From Hirudinaria manillensis (taxonomy: Eukaryota > Annelida > Clitellata > Hirudinida > Hirudinidae), in NCBI GenBank assembly GCA_034509925.1, contig CM067536.1:3962501-4026500 (forward strand): a stretch of DNA of 64,000 nucleotides, read 5' to 3'. The notes beneath the pieces were generated by a model, which saw only the letters and a list, made by a program, of their open reading frames with translations, was not told the DNA's origin and did no database searches. A program made the translations under genes and the position numbers. This document shows positions 24,901-39,505 of the stretch, one piece after another (within the stretch, counting starts at the first letter, position 1; every line of letters begins with the position of its first letter).

Positions 24901-27900
24901 TCATAATATTAAATGCAACTTCCATTAATTGACACTTTTTTCAACAGACTTACCCAGCATTTACAGTGGACATGTAATTGGATTCCTTGATCCCCACAAG
25001 AGACTCTTTGAAGTTCCTGTGATTGGTCAGAGTCAACTGGAGAGGACATCAAGTTATAATTGGGATTTTGAAGTGGAAGAAGATGCCAGAGATATTGAGA
25101 GGCTCAGTCATCAGTTTCAGCCTTTCATCCAAAATATTTTTGGAACCACTGAAAATACTTTAAGATCTGCTAATTTTAATGGAACCATGTTTAGATTTCC
25201 TCTGAGAAATAAAGAAATGCATTCTGATTTATCAGCTAATTGCTATAATGGAGATAAAGTTCTACAACTTTTGAAATCTTTGGAAGCAGAAAGCGATGTC
25301 ATATTTCTCTTTCTGAAAAACATAAAACACATTGAATTTTGTGAAAAAAGAGGAGGAAAAACTACAAAGCTTCTGGAAATTAAAGTTCCAGAATCAAAGG
25401 TTGCAGTGGCAGAAGAAAGCAGGCAAAACCTATCCAGTCACATTGAGGCAAATGCTAATGAATGGTACAAGAATGAATCCTTGACAGTAAATTATCCCTT
25501 GCAAACTGAAGTGGTTGATGGAAATGGAAAAATCAGGTCAACAACATGGATTGTGACTCAGCACTTTGGAGGAAGAACAAGTGAGCCAACCACAGAGCAA
25601 TCAATTGATGGTTACCTTCCATTAGTTGGAGTTGCATCGAAGTGCATTGAGGATACATCAAGTGAACCATATGGACAAATATTTTGTTTTATGCCTTTGC
25701 CATTGGAAGAAAAGAGTCCTACAGGTTTTTATTTCCATGTTCAAGGATCATTTGCTGTTGACCAAAATAGAAGACATCTCAAGTGGATTTCTACCGATCA
25801 GGACCAATCAAAAGTCACTGACAAGGATCTCTTATGGAACAATTTCCTCATAGAAAAACTACTTCCAGTTTGTCTCAAGAAACATTTAGTTTATCTCAAA
25901 AAGGAACATAAAATATTAACAGATAATCATGAAGGCAGTGATTTTGCACACAAATGCGCTCTTAACATATATTCAGTTTTTCCAAAGGAAACAATTGTCA
26001 ACCATCATTGGAGAAAATTAATCACATCCTTCAACAGAATAATCCTTGAATCATTGGAGCTATTTTCAATTACTACTCTGACATGGCAACAATCAATGCC
26101 ACACATTTCGTGCTCTGCAAAGGATGATCTGACAGATTTGCTGAAGAGAATAATGTCTGCAGATAAAAGTGCTGTGGCCTGTTTGCCTGAACATTTGCTA
26201 CAAATCATTCCCAGAAGTTCAAGTGCTCCATTATCTGCTGATGACGTTTGCAAAAGTTACAAAGATGTTCAGAAAAACATCAATTTGTCTGAAAATGAAA
26301 AGATGATTTTATTGAAATATTTCCTTGAAAATCTAAAAAACATAAAAGCATTGGAAGGTGTTAAACTTGTACCACTTACTGATGATACTTGGACAACATT
26401 TGAAAATCCACATTCAAAAGTTAAAATATTCATACCAAATGAAGAATTCAGTCTTGATCTTTTTCCAAACTCAAGGGATAATTTTATATGCCTGTCTAAA
26501 CTGCCCGTTCACTTTTGTATATCCTTCAAAGGTAAATTTGAGTATCATTACCATAATACAATGTTGCATTATTAAGGTGGTGAATGTTACATGAATGTAC
26601 TCTGTTATGGAGACCATGGCTTTGAAAAATGAATGTGATTCTTTTTATAATGACATATAAATAATGCTTTCTTTTATCAAGGTACACATACCTTTAACTG
26701 GGAATTTAATGTAAAGATAATATTATTTTATTTTATTGTTTCCCATAAGATTGTATTTCATATCAATGGGTTGTCCCAACTTAGTCCCATGTTTTTTGCT
26801 TGTGGCAACATGAGCAATGCTCATAATATGTTTAGTTCATAATCAATTCTAGAAAACAGTAAAGTTTGACATATATAAAATGGTCATTGAGTAATCAGAG
26901 TTTCCATGTCTTATTCATATATATATTTAAAAATATATATGATTAAGTACAACTTTATTTTTCTTGCAAACCCTGAATTTTACTGCATTATACACTACAT
27001 GAGACATCATGATAAATGGGATGATGTCAAGCTGATATGCCAAGCTTTGCATCCTCAGGAAAATAAAATCATTTCTGAAACCTTCCAGTCTTTCACCATT
27101 CAATTCATACTTGCAAGGCTTGACTTTTGCAGCTCACAAAGTACTTGATACCTATCAAGCAGATATGAACACAGCTGTCTGACTTATAATCAGAGACAAA
27201 CCATCAGATCACATCACTCCAATGTGATTTTTTTGCCCAAAGATTTCAAACAGAATACCACATAAGATAGCCTTCCTGTTGGTGATGCAGGTGAAGCCCC
27301 TCATTATTTATCTGCACCACTGACAATCACCTCTGCTGTCTCTGGCAGAGTGTCACTTCATTCTTCAGACAATGGTACCTTAATCCTGAAGGATTAGCTC
27401 CCAAAGACTTGGACTGTAAACCAAGGCAACCTATCATTCTGTGTGTTCAGCCTGACACATTCATCAGATGCTTTAAATCAAGACTTAAGACTTTTTTTAT
27501 TCTTTAGCTTACTTATTGTTTTACCATGTTATATCACTATTGATCCTTAACTTTACTTTAATATGTACTTTGAATTTTTATACTTCAATTATGGTCTGTC
27601 ATGTTTGTAAAAGTGCCTTTACGTTTCTTTAGGAAATAATAGAGAGATAGAACTGTGCATGTTAAAAAAGAATAAATAAATATAAATGTGAATTATACTA
27701 CATACTATATTTGTTGTTTCAGAACATTTCAATATTCACCAAATCGATGAAGGCATATTTGTGGATATCTTAAAGGACATGTTGAAACAATTCCTAAATG
27801 ATAGTGTCATGTTATCAAGTGTGGATTGGTTTAACTATGACTGGCTTCAAAGGGTGTGGAATTGCTTGAATCAACATTTCCATGATTCCTTGCATCACTT

Positions 27901-30900
27901 TATAGGATTGCATTTGCTATTGGTATCAGACAACAAAGTGGTCAGATTAATCCCAAAGCCTACAATAATTGGTACATCATTAACTGAGGTAAATATCAAC
28001 AGAAAATTTGTACAAAGTATCTGCTTGAAGCTTGGCATAGAATTCATTGAAACTCACAGAAATGATATATATAGTCATCCATGTCTGTGGGACAAAATTA
28101 TTCTACCTCCAAGAATAAAGAGTGTCTTGAAATTTCTCACTCAACCTATCGAAGGATTTGAAGAATTCACTGACAATGAACGTGATTATTATATTAATTG
28201 TCTAATTTCAGAAATGTTGTTAGATCCACTAAATACTGAAGAAATCAATTTGTTGAGATACTGCAGAATTTTTAAAACAGTTCAGGGAAGTGCAAAACAG
28301 GATGTTGAATTGGTTTCCTTAAATGATGTGAATGTAGCTTTGGAGAGCAATCTGAAACATGTTCCCCCTGTTCCTTCATTTAAGAGATTGGTGGATTTAC
28401 CAAACGATTCAACAGAAAAATTGGCCAAATTACTTTCTATCAGAACATTGAATCAAAGCAATCTTCTTGATGAGGCCTTCATACCAGGGATTAAAGACAA
28501 TTTCTACAACCAAGAAGAAATACAATTGCTGATGAAATACATTTGTAAGAATTTTTATAATATTTCTGAAAGAGCTCACAATATGTTATCAGAAATCAGG
28601 TTTGTCACCAAAATTGATAAAGAGACTCTGGCAAAACCGAGGGATTTGTTTGACTACAAGGATGACATTTTATTACATATCCTTGAAAGGGATTGCTTTC
28701 CTGCTGAAGAATGGAGAAATCCTGAATTCCATTGTGCTTTAATAAAACTTGGACTAAAAAATTCTAATTTCGTAACAAGTGATGACTGCATAAAAGTAAT
28801 TGAAAATCTTTCAAACAAGTCCAGGGAGCAACAAAGTTACAATAAATTTGTAGAATTTTTGGATAGAAGAGGTGATTTACATGATGAATATTTGAGGAAT
28901 AATATAAAACACATAAATTGGATTAGATTCGAGAAATCAAAGCCACATGGATATCCACTTGAATTAAAATATTATGGAGAGGAAGTACATGCAACTCAAG
29001 AAAATGCAACAATTGAGGATGTTGTTTCTTCAAAATTTGAAAAGATTGTTGGTTCAACTTGTTTGTTAGTCGATTGCAAACATTTAAGAATTTTGGAAAC
29101 GTTTTTTGGTTGGAACCAAAGGCCAAATATTGATTTGATTGTTGGCCATTTGAGAAATGTAATTTCCAACTTCAAACCATCAGATAAGATACAAATGCCA
29201 GATATTCTCAAAGAAATATACAGCCATTTGAACATTTATGCAGAAAGTGAATTGAGAAGGCTTCTAAGTGGAAACTTTCCATGGGTTTGGAATGGTGAAG
29301 ACTTTTCTCCCTCAAATCTGATGGTAAAATCTCATCAAGTTATTAATACATCACCATACATACATGAATTACCAGTGTCATTTAGGCAGTTTGATCATTT
29401 GTGGAAAAGCTTAGATATTCCTTTAGAAGTGGATTTTATTCAAACTTTAGCATTAATGAGAGACCGTCATGATAAAAGAACCGATATTGATGTCGAAAGA
29501 GCGGAGCACGATTTAAATCTTGCAATTAGGATATTGAATCATCTAGCAGAAAAAAACATTTCTCAAGAATTTGATCAAATAATTTATGTTCCAATCAACA
29601 CAAATAATTTAAATTTAAAAATGAAAGCCTTGGAAGATTGTGTTTACTGTGATAAAAGATGGTACCAAAATGGATTTGATATGGAAGGCATTGATGACAA
29701 TTTGTATTTGATACATGATAAAATTCCAATGAAAACTGCTGAAAGACTAAACATAGCAAGTTGTTTGAGTAAAATAGTGGATGCTGAAGAATTCTGTTGT
29801 AGTTGGGGACAGGGAGAACCTTTAACAACACGTTTGAAAGGTTTATTAAAGGATTACACTGACGGTTTGTCTGTTTTAAAAGAACTCATTCAAAATGCTG
29901 ATGATGCTGGTGCAAGTGAAATAAGCTTTGTTTATGATCAAAGAAATAACGAAGGATGCAAAAATGTTCTCCTCAGTGAAAATATGAAAGACCTCCAAGG
30001 ACCTGCCATCTGGTGCCAAAATAATGCCATGTTTACTGAAGAAGACTTCAGAAACATCATAAAATTGGGAGGTTCAACAAAGGAACACATGACCACAAAG
30101 ATTGGAAGGTTTGGTCTCGGATTTAATTCGGTGTATAATTTAACTGAAGTGCCAATATTTGTCAGTGGTGATTACATGACCTTCTTTGATCCTCAAACAA
30201 AATATTTGGGAAAAGCTCTGATCAATAGATATAGTCCAGGTATAAGATTAAAATTAACCAAGAATCCAAAAATAAGTCGATTGAAAGATCAGTTTGCACC
30301 TTTCAATGGGATGTTTGGATGTGATTTCAATCCAAGTGTTGAGATACAAAAGTACCAGGGAACTTTATTTAGATTTCCTTTGAGAACAAGATCTCAGGCC
30401 GTCTCGAGTGAAATATGCAAGAAACATTACAGTAACGAGGAAGTCATAAAGTTGTTTGAATGTCTTATAAAAGCTGGGGCAGATTTGTTTTTGTTTGCAC
30501 AAAAGTTAAAGAAAATCAATTTTTATCACATTGGTGAATATCAAACTGGTTTGCAAATGTCAGAAATTTACAGCATTTCACGAGAAATTAAACAAATTAT
30601 TCTAGATGTGCCCAAGGTAATGGGTTATTCATATTTAAATGCTGTTTCAGAGTCAATGTGTATGAAGAGATGCAATGAATTCATGTTGCAATTTGAAACA
30701 AAAGAGACTTTTAATGCCACAGATGAGTTTAAAATAAAAAATGGAGGAAGTAAATGTTGTGTTTGGGTTGTTAGCTGGTGTTCAGGTGTTGGTAAGTCAT
30801 ATGACTTATATCTTGAAAACCAAGATTGGTTGCCCATTGGAGCAGTGGCAGTCAGGTTGGAACAATCAGGAGAGAATATGTTGAACTTAAGAGAAACCAT

Positions 30901-33900
30901 GAAAGGAAACATGTTTTGTTTTATGCCATTGCCATGTGAATCCTTTCTTCCATTTCATGTGAATGGATATTTTGCTCTGAATACAAGTCGTACACACTTG
31001 TATACAAAGATTAAAAATGATAAAGAAGACAGAAGATCTATTTGGAATGAAACTCTTTTGGCCGAGAGTGTGACTTCAGCTTATTGCAATTTAATTCAAT
31101 ATCTTTCCAAACAACCAAATCAAAATCTGTACCATATTTTTCCAGATATTTCAAGCTGGCAACATAATAGTCTTCTGGTGAAATCCATTTATGGTGAATT
31201 AATTAGTTCAAATTTGCCTGTCTTTAAATCCATTACTGATGGTCGGATGTGCAGCTTCAATGAATGTAGAATAATTGGGACCGAGTTGCAAGGCAAGAGT
31301 ATCCACCAAGCAGTTGAGAACTCCATGAAGAGCATCAGTAAAAAATGTGGAATTAATGTATTAAAGATTCCAGAAAACATTTATAAATGCCTTTTTGAAT
31401 TGGATTGTGTAATCAATTTCAGTTCAAAATTGATTGGCTTAGAAGAGTTTTATGAGTCTTGGTTTCTACCAAATTTGTCAGTGGTTAAATTCAAAGACCT
31501 AGAGGACATCATAATAGCAACAGTTTCTGACAGCCATTTAAATGGATTCATAGCTCAACATTCTTGCATTCCTGTAACTCCTGATGGTAAAAGCCTAAAA
31601 TGCATTCATGAACTTGTCAATCCATCATCAAAAATTGCCAAATTGTATCATGATAAAGATCAAATGTTTCCTTTTGTTTCAAGTGACATGAAAGAAAGAA
31701 AGAATTTATATTTGAATATGCTTGTTGGTTTAGGAATGAGGTCACATTCACTCACAATAGAAGAGATCCTTGGTAGATGTTATTCTGTGGAATTAAATCC
31801 TGATTTGGTAAATGAAAGATTGCCTCTTCTCTTGGATTTGATTGAAATTAATTTATCTGCAACAGACAAAATGGATTTGTCAATCATAGATGAAATCAAG
31901 AATATTAAGATGTTTCCCATCAAATTGATCCCACCTGAAGAGTATCCATTGATGTGGAAGGAGCCAGATTCAAATCTTATTTCCTGCAATGATGGATTCC
32001 TGGAGAATAAAATGTTGATTGCAGCTCCAAGCAATGTTTTGATTGATGAAGTTCAGAGTTTCAAAGGAGGATATCCAAACATAAAAAAGCATTTTGGTTT
32101 AACAGAAAAACTTCTCTCCTTTGAATCTTTGCAAATTCTTATTGAGGAACTTAACAAACATTTTGATGAAAATGAGAACTATTCATTAAGAAATAGAAAA
32201 GTTGAAGTTGTTATAAGAAAGATTGTTGATGGAATGCATGAAGAATTAGATTCCATGATAGGATGTAGTAAATTGGATTCTGATCATATTTCCAAGCTCT
32301 CAAAATTAAGGTTTGTTTTAAGTAATAGTCAACCATGCAGACTCTTGATACCAGGCCAATGCTGTAAAGTTATTTCTAAATCTTTGTTGCCATACATGTG
32401 TGGAGTGAATGAGACCAGCCTTAGTAAATGGGATTCAATATGTAAAACATTTGGATTAAAAGAGAAATTCAATGTTGCTGAGTTTGTGGATTTACTAAAA
32501 GACATTGAAAAGAAAAATCACAGAATAGAACTTGATGAATCAACATTGAATCTCGTTATTGATACATTGGAATGCTTATCTAATACAACAGATGAAGGTC
32601 AAGGTCTGGGAGAGTTCTTCCTGCCAAATGAAGTTGGAATTCTGTGTTCATCATCTCAATTGAAATATGATGACTGTTCTTGGTCAAAACCACTTCAAAA
32701 TGATGAATGTTGCCATGAAAAAATTTCAAAGTCACTAGCTAAAAAATTAGGAATAAAAACTGTTCTGGAAAACTCTCTTTCCAAATGCAGACTTTCCTAT
32801 TCTTTTGGACAGAAAGAGGAACTAGTGACGAGAATAAATAGAATTCTTAAAGGATATCCAATGGATGAATCTATTTTTAAGGAAATGATCCAAAATGCTG
32901 ATGATGCAATGGCATCAGAAATAGATTTTATAAATGACACCAGAACTTTGCCAAATGAAAAAGTTTTTTGTGATGAATGGAAGTTATTGCAGGGTCCTGC
33001 ATTATGCATTTACAACAACAGCTCATTTACCTTAAATGATCTCAGAGGGATTCAAAAGTTAGGTGAAGGAACAAAACAAGATGACATCACAAAAGCAGGC
33101 CAATATGGTGTTGGTTTTAATTCTGTTTATCATTTGACCGATGCTCCATCTTTTATGACAACAATAAGTTCAGATGTTGATTGCAAAAATAATTCCAAAA
33201 TATCGGGAACCATTCTGGCTGTTTTTGATCCTAATTGCCATTTTCTTCCTGATTCTGATTTGTGTAATCCAGGTGCTCTTTATAAAGGTGAAATAGTTAC
33301 TACTATGTTTACTGATGTTTATAGTGGATATCATCAAAGTGATCAAAAATACAACATTGATAAATGTGGAACAATGTTCAGACTACCACTGAGAAATTCA
33401 GAGTCAAAAAAAATGTCTAAAATTAATGGAGATGAGGTGTCTACAGAAACAATTACTAAACTACTAACAGACTTGTTTAATGAAAGATCTCATGAGTTAT
33501 TGCTTTTCCTGAAATCTGTTGAGTCCATAAATGTTGCAGAAGTTTCTTGTGATTCATCATTTAATTCTAAATTTAAGTCAATCCAAAAACTGCATCTTCA
33601 ATGCAGTGAAGATTCAAAGAAAAGAAAAGTTGATTTTATGAAATCAGTAAAAGAAATGGGAAAGTTGTTACAGAATAAAGATCTTTTGCTTCAAGAAATT
33701 TCTAGTCAGGAGGTTTTATATGAAGCAAAAGTAAAAGATTCAAATAATGAAGAATCTAATTGGATAATAATTCACAGATTTGGTTTCGAAGATACATCAA
33801 TGATATCTGACAAAATTTTGGAGGCTTATGATGAGGGCATCATAAATCTTCAACCATATGGAGGAGTTGCATTCCAAATTGACAATTTTTATTCATTTAC

Positions 33901-36900
33901 GATGACAAATGGTAAAATATTTAATCTCCTTCCCCTTGTTAAGTCTAGTGAGCTTCCTGTGCATATAAATGGACACTTCTTCTTGAGTCATGAAAATAGA
34001 ATGGATTTATGGTTTGATGATAAGAAGACATTGAGAACAGAGTGGAATGAAACAATGATGAGCCAAATAATTGTACCTGCTTATTGTTCATTGTTGACAT
34101 ACTTGAAAGAAAAAGAATTGGTATCGAAGAAGCCATCAAATTTTTCTAAAGCATTGTTTCAATTTTACAATTTATTTCCAGGAATGCTAAGTGAGCCCTT
34201 AGATATTATAAGAAAAGAATTTTATAATTACATTTTTGTGAACAAGTTAGATATGTTCATGCTTTACCAAAAGTCCCAAGATGATAGTGCTATTGCTTGG
34301 ACACATGTTCATGAAGAAGTGTATTTTGATGATTTGAATGGTCAAGTGATGAGAAACCATTTTTTTTTATTATGCACTTATCTAGAAAAAGCAGAAATGT
34401 TACGTGAAACCTTGCATTGTTGTGGGCTGAAAATTATTGTTGGTCCAATCGGCCTTTATAACAATTTCGAAAAAGTTGGAATAAAAGGTGTTAAAAAGAT
34501 TACTGCAGAAAATGTTTGCCTTCATTTGTCTTCATCATTACTGTTCAGTGGCCTTCCCAAGAAATTGGAAGATACACTATTTTATTCAGTCGAAAATGTG
34601 GCTACAGTTTTAGATTACATAACTAATGATGTAACTGAGGCTTTCAATCTTGGAAATCTTCCCCTCTTGCTATCTTCCAACAACATCTTACACAAAGTTT
34701 CAAACCAATTTACGATGTTTGAATCAAAACATTGCAAAGTTGCACCACATAAATTGAATCACTTCATTCATCCATCAGTGGAAAGATTCTTTAAAAAAAG
34801 TGATTTTATAAAAGAGTTAACTATGTCCGACTTTGCTGATTTCATGAAAAATCTTGGATCACTTTATTCTTCAAATATCCAAAAAAATGTTCTCAAGTTC
34901 GATGATGTCTGTCAAGATTTCGGTGAGAATTCAAAATGTCATGAATGGCTGGTAGCAGTTTGGAAGTTTATCAGTGATGTCTTTAAGGACCCAAACGATT
35001 TAATTCCAATTTTGAATTTGTCCATAATACCTGTCAAAATCAATAATGTTAAGTATTTATATCCAATGCATAAAAAGCTTTGTGTTTTAAGAACCATTAA
35101 GCCGACTGATCTGAGCTCAAAAATGTTGTTTGAAAGCCTTGAAGCCGTTGGTGTCCCAATTTTGGACATGGAACCGCAAGATTTATATCATATTAAGAAG
35201 GATGTTCTTGACCTATTTGGTGACATTCATAATCCTGAACATGTCCTGACAGCTCTTGAAGAAATATATGTAAATTCGTATTCAACCAAAGTTCCCGAAG
35301 AACATCAGGGCTTGGAAATTTTGAAATATTTTGAAAGAAATATTACAAATCTTTCGAACTGCAGAAATGCCTATAACACTCTGATATCTCTTCCCTTCTA
35401 CATTGATAGTGACGGCCATCAAACTGCATTGCGCGATTCGCAGATTTTTATCATTCCTCAAAGTATTCCTCAGTTTGATACAAAATGTTTAACTGGATCA
35501 CGTTTATTCTTGAAAGATAATTCAGAGTTAAGGAATCTTTTTGAATTTTTCAAGTATGAAAAACTAACAGATATTGCAATGTACATGAGGTTTCTTCTCA
35601 AAGCTTTTAAGCATTTTAGCAAGGAAAGCCAGATGGAGCACATAGTAAAGATTGCACGTCTTGTAAAATCTGATGATTTTATTCAAAGATTAAAAGACTT
35701 TTCATTTATTGAATATGAAGGCGAACTTAGAAAGGCATCTTATTTTTATGACAAGAAATATCCATTATTTGCATTAATGAATGAGAGGTTTGTTCCTGAG
35801 CCATTTAATTCTGAAAATTGGTGTGAATTTCTTTCACAATGTGGATTAATCACCAAGTTATCAAAAGAACTTTTTTTGAGTTATGCTAGGGAATTGCCTT
35901 CTTTGAAAGTGAATATTTCAGAAGTGCAATCTTTATTGATTAAGTGTTTGGTTTATAATTGTACCTATGAAAAAGATTGGGATGATCATTTTTTAAATCA
36001 GCTCAAAGTGATCCCTTTTATTTGTCCATCAAAAATTGATGAAAAGCTTTTAGATATATGCTCAAGCTATTGCCAACAAAACTACATTTCCTTCAATAAC
36101 TCAGTTTTCCATGAAAATGAGAGATTATGTTGGACAGTTTCAAACATCTTGCCAACTATGAGTCCTAATTTGTTACCTTTTAATTTATGTGGAAAACTAG
36201 GTGTCATGGTAAAACTAGATCCAAACTTGGTTGTGAAAAACTTACAAAATATTATTTGTGGGTATCAAAAAATTGCTCAAATCAAAAAACTGAGTACAGA
36301 GATGATAGGTTTAATCAAAAGTTTGACAGACAAGCATCTTTCATGGTTTCACTCAAAACAAGCAAGTCAACATTCAAAAGAAATGTTAAAAAGCATTGCA
36401 TGTTTGTACATTGATGATCTTTGTGCATTAGTTCAACCAAACCAAGTTGCAACAGACATTTCCTCAACTGAGGAAATATTGCCTTACATTGCCAAACTTC
36501 CACATTTTTATGGAAAACATGAAAAATTACTGCTGCAATTGGGAGCAACAAAGCACGTAACAGTTGAACAATGTGCATCATCTTTGGGGAAAATTAGAGA
36601 CAAAGTTGGGGACCAGAAAATGGATCCACATATGGAAAATACTGCCAAGAGATTATTTGCAAAATTATTGAAACTGACAAAACAAAATATCCCTGACTTC
36701 AATAACTTGAAAAGATTGTTTCTTCCATGTGAAGGGGGAAAAATTCATGATTCTGCTACAATTTACTGTACCAAGAGTGCAGAGAGACAAATAGAGACTA
36801 ATTTTGAAAATTTTGGTTATCCAGTTATAGTAACTGAGGAATTGGATACATTGTTAATGCTGCCCGAACATATAAGACCCAAACTACTCGACGATTTTCT

Positions 36901-39505
36901 TCAAACAAAATTAATTTCTATTGGAAAAGATGCATGTGTGCCCATCATCAATGATTTACAGAGAAACATAAGTAATCATAATTTCTTGGATGGGCTAATG
37001 AAAATTAAAATCCATTATTCAAATGTTGCAAATAGATCAGTCAACCAATTGGATCACCAATCAGATTATGAATATTTATCAGAAAAGCTGGAAAAAATTG
37101 AATTTTTGGGGACAGAAAGCATAACAGTTCAATCCATTTTAGATGGACAAGTCATAGATAACACTATTCAACAAAAGGGATACTTTTTTGACCATGATCG
37201 TAACGAGGACAGATTAAAAATTTATGTTTCACCTAATACAAATGAAAATTTATTTCTTATTGATTTATCAAAACTACTAGCTAATTATTTTGATATTCAT
37301 TCAAATGGATCACTTTTATTGAAAGAAATTTTACATGTAAATCCCGTTCATATTGAGACTATTTTAAACCATCTGGGTATAGAACTAAATTTGTCAGCAT
37401 ACAAAATACCACTTGGAAATGAAATACCAATTGAAGACCATTTTACATTAGTTCAGGATGTTTGCATTTATTATCCAAAACAATTGGTGGCATATGAAGT
37501 TTATGATCCTCTTGATGATGGAAAAGGAGGTGAACCAAAATATATCTTGGTTGAAATCATCCGAGTGCAAGCTATGGACAAAAATAGTTCAAGATTTGCC
37601 CTTAACTATAAAGTCAACTTTGGATGTTATGAAGAAGTAGTTTGTGCCACAAGGCTTTATGCATTTGAGACAAAAATACATAACAAAACTGTGATATTAG
37701 TGCCAATCGATGATCTGAAAACTGAACCTGTGATTGTTAAAAATTTTGCAACTTTGTCAGAAATAATTGAGGAATTTAAACTTGTTTTAAAGGAAATTTG
37801 GGAACTTCCTGATATTGAACAAAAAAAAGCCTTAAGGAGACTTTATCTGAAGTACCATCCAGATAAGAACAATGATAATCCAGAGTTGTTTAATGAGGCT
37901 TTCAAACATTTACAAATCCTTGTTCTAAAACTTGAAAAAGGTTTGTCCATTGATGATTATAATGATGCCAAAACCTCCGACAAAAAAGATAATCAAAGCG
38001 CCTTCTATGAAAGTCCTACATGGAATAACAGTTATTTTGAATACATGAGTCGACGAGCAAAACGGCAGCGTTATACGAAACAGAAAAAAGGGAATGGATT
38101 CCAGAATGCATACGCTCCACCCCAGAGTGCCTACAGGAATTTCTTTAGTAATATTTCCAACAAACGAGAGCATGATCTGGTGAAAGCAGAGTTGTGGTTG
38201 AAACAGGCTCAACACGATGCAAGGGCGGCACTTAATGACTCCAGTTATGACTTTAAATCAGCACAATGGAGATGCATCAAATATTATCAAGTATTTATTT
38301 TATTTGGATTATTTATTTATAATTATATAAATTACCATAAATTTATGTAATAATCGGTGGACATAGTAGTCACAAATTTATCAACTCTACTCTTATACCA
38401 ACTTGAAAACTTATTGAGCCACATGTAACCATTAGTGATTAAGATGCTATTAAATCTAACCACTTACATCTGCACATGTTTATTAGAGTACCTTATCATA
38501 TCAGTCTTCTGTCATAAACTTAGTTGATACTCGTATTTCATCATATTTCCTCTAGATTTTTATTTCTCATTAGCTTTTAACTATGAAAATATTCATAGCC
38601 CTCCATCATAAACATCATAAACAAATATCTGTTTGTTTCTGGACATTAAAGCCCACTTTTTCAAATTATCTTGATTATTTATTTTATTTTAACTGTTATT
38701 TTGTCTTATTTTAACCTGAATTTTTATTCAGTTTCCAATTCTAAATTTTGACTTATAAGGGCTTAGAGGCTGTTAGAGTGCCTTGACATCTTATTGGAAT
38801 CTTTCCTCATATATTAAATTTTAAAAAAAGCATCTTATTTTATCAAGTTTATTAGATTATCTTCATAAGCTTAAGGCCCAGTAGCCACGCCCCATGTGAT
38901 GATGTAGCTTAGGTACAGCATTTGTCTGCCCATGTTCTACGTTATTCACCTTTCATGTGATTTTCCAAAATTAGATTTATTTCCATGACTTTAATGACTA
39001 AAACACCATTATCATTATTGTCATCATTCGTTTTTGCTGAACTGGTTATTTAATAACATTTCTCGTAATCAACTAGCTAACCTAAGCCGCAGAAATCCAA
39101 CTTAGATTGTTGACAGTGGAAGAATCTCCATTCAAGCCTAATGAATTGCCCTAACAAATATTAATTAAATAAACTGTTTATAAATATGATTTATGAATCT
39201 CAAATACCTTGCAGGCAATCAAGAATGGAATTATAGCTGTTTTCCATTCCAAAAATGCCAATCAGATTCCTAGCAAGTTCACAACATTGACAGAATTTTG
39301 CTCTGAGATTTATGACAATCAAATGACATCTCTGACCAGGAAAGTGGACAAAATTCTGCCACATGTAGACTTCCTGACACAACCTGACCCTCCAAGCACC
39401 GCATTTGAGAAGATCAGAGACTACACAGCAGACCAAGTTTCTGTACTTGTTGAGCAAATCTTATACCGTTGCGAGGAACTTATCGACCTTTACAACAATT
39501 GTTGA
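21982..39505 (+). CDS. SACS: Sacsin: giant chaperone-like protein with three sacsin repeat regions, J domain and HEPN domain; seven exons, ~4273 aa
   Basis: Sacsin is a cytoplasmic/mitochondria-associated co-chaperone. Exons: 21982-22003, 22060-22151, 23264-23380, 24673-24820, 24948-26531, 27723-38290, 39215-39505. The phases are 1, 0, 0, 1, 1, 0 and the sum is 4274 codons ending in TGA (human 4579 aa). Three Hsp90-type ATPase folds start near residues 20, 1358 and 2357. Their N-boxes read EIIQNAEDAGA, ELIQNADDAGA and EMIQNADDA; the glycine loops read GKFGLGFKSVFHLT, GRFGLGFNSVYNLT and GQYGVGFNSVYHLT. A J domain with YHPDKN (HPD near residue 4032) stimulates Hsp70 in the family. The last ~130 residues form a HEPN dimerisation domain split by the final intron. 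No ubiquitin-like N-terminus is seen; the model starts MSKQKDRERF. A poly(A) signal AATAAA lies at 39933-39938. Confidence 0.95.
22300..22821 (-). mobile_element. pogo/Tigger-family DNA transposon relic in sacsin intron 2
   Basis: The minus-strand 5' end begins CAGTCAAATCTC at 22819, next to a TA dinucleotide at 22820-22821 (pogo elements duplicate TA). It runs through a Tigger-like terminal region containing GGTCCCGACAAAATTCAATG. An ATG at 22656-22658 then opens a broken transposase: MSAQKHKRSSFTLKE, then after a frameshift LARRLARNEV, and KLDEGTLMWQARGLNLPV as in CENP-B-type helix-turn-helix DNA-binding domains. The rest of the transposase (DDE region) and the other terminus are absent; the frame stops at 22300. 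Confidence 0.85.
23381..24672. other. Sacsin intron 3, no recognised feature
   Basis: AT-rich intron between donor ATATCAA|GTTAGG and acceptor TTAATGCAG|GGCCCT. No repeat or nested gene was recognised. Confidence 0.7.
26990..27650 (+). mobile_element. Degenerate LINE reverse-transcriptase C-terminal relic (CR1/L2/Jockey-like) in sacsin intron 5
   Basis: Spread over three frames are the hallmarks of the conserved end of many LINE reverse transcriptases. ILARLDFCSS is near 27105 (family: SRLDYCNSLL). DHITPM is near 27205 (DHITPVL). A NRIPHKIAFLLV stretch and a PHYLSAPL stretch correspond to YRI..KILLL and APSYLSDLL, and FKSRLKTFF is near 27475. The many frameshifts and stops show it is dead. 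It lies entirely in the intron 26532-27722. Confidence 0.8.
38291..39214. other. Sacsin last intron, no recognised feature
   Basis: A 924-bp phase-0 intron separating the two halves of the HEPN domain, from donor TATCAA|GTATTT to acceptor ACCTTGCAG|GCAATC. AT-rich; nothing else recognised. Confidence 0.75.
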
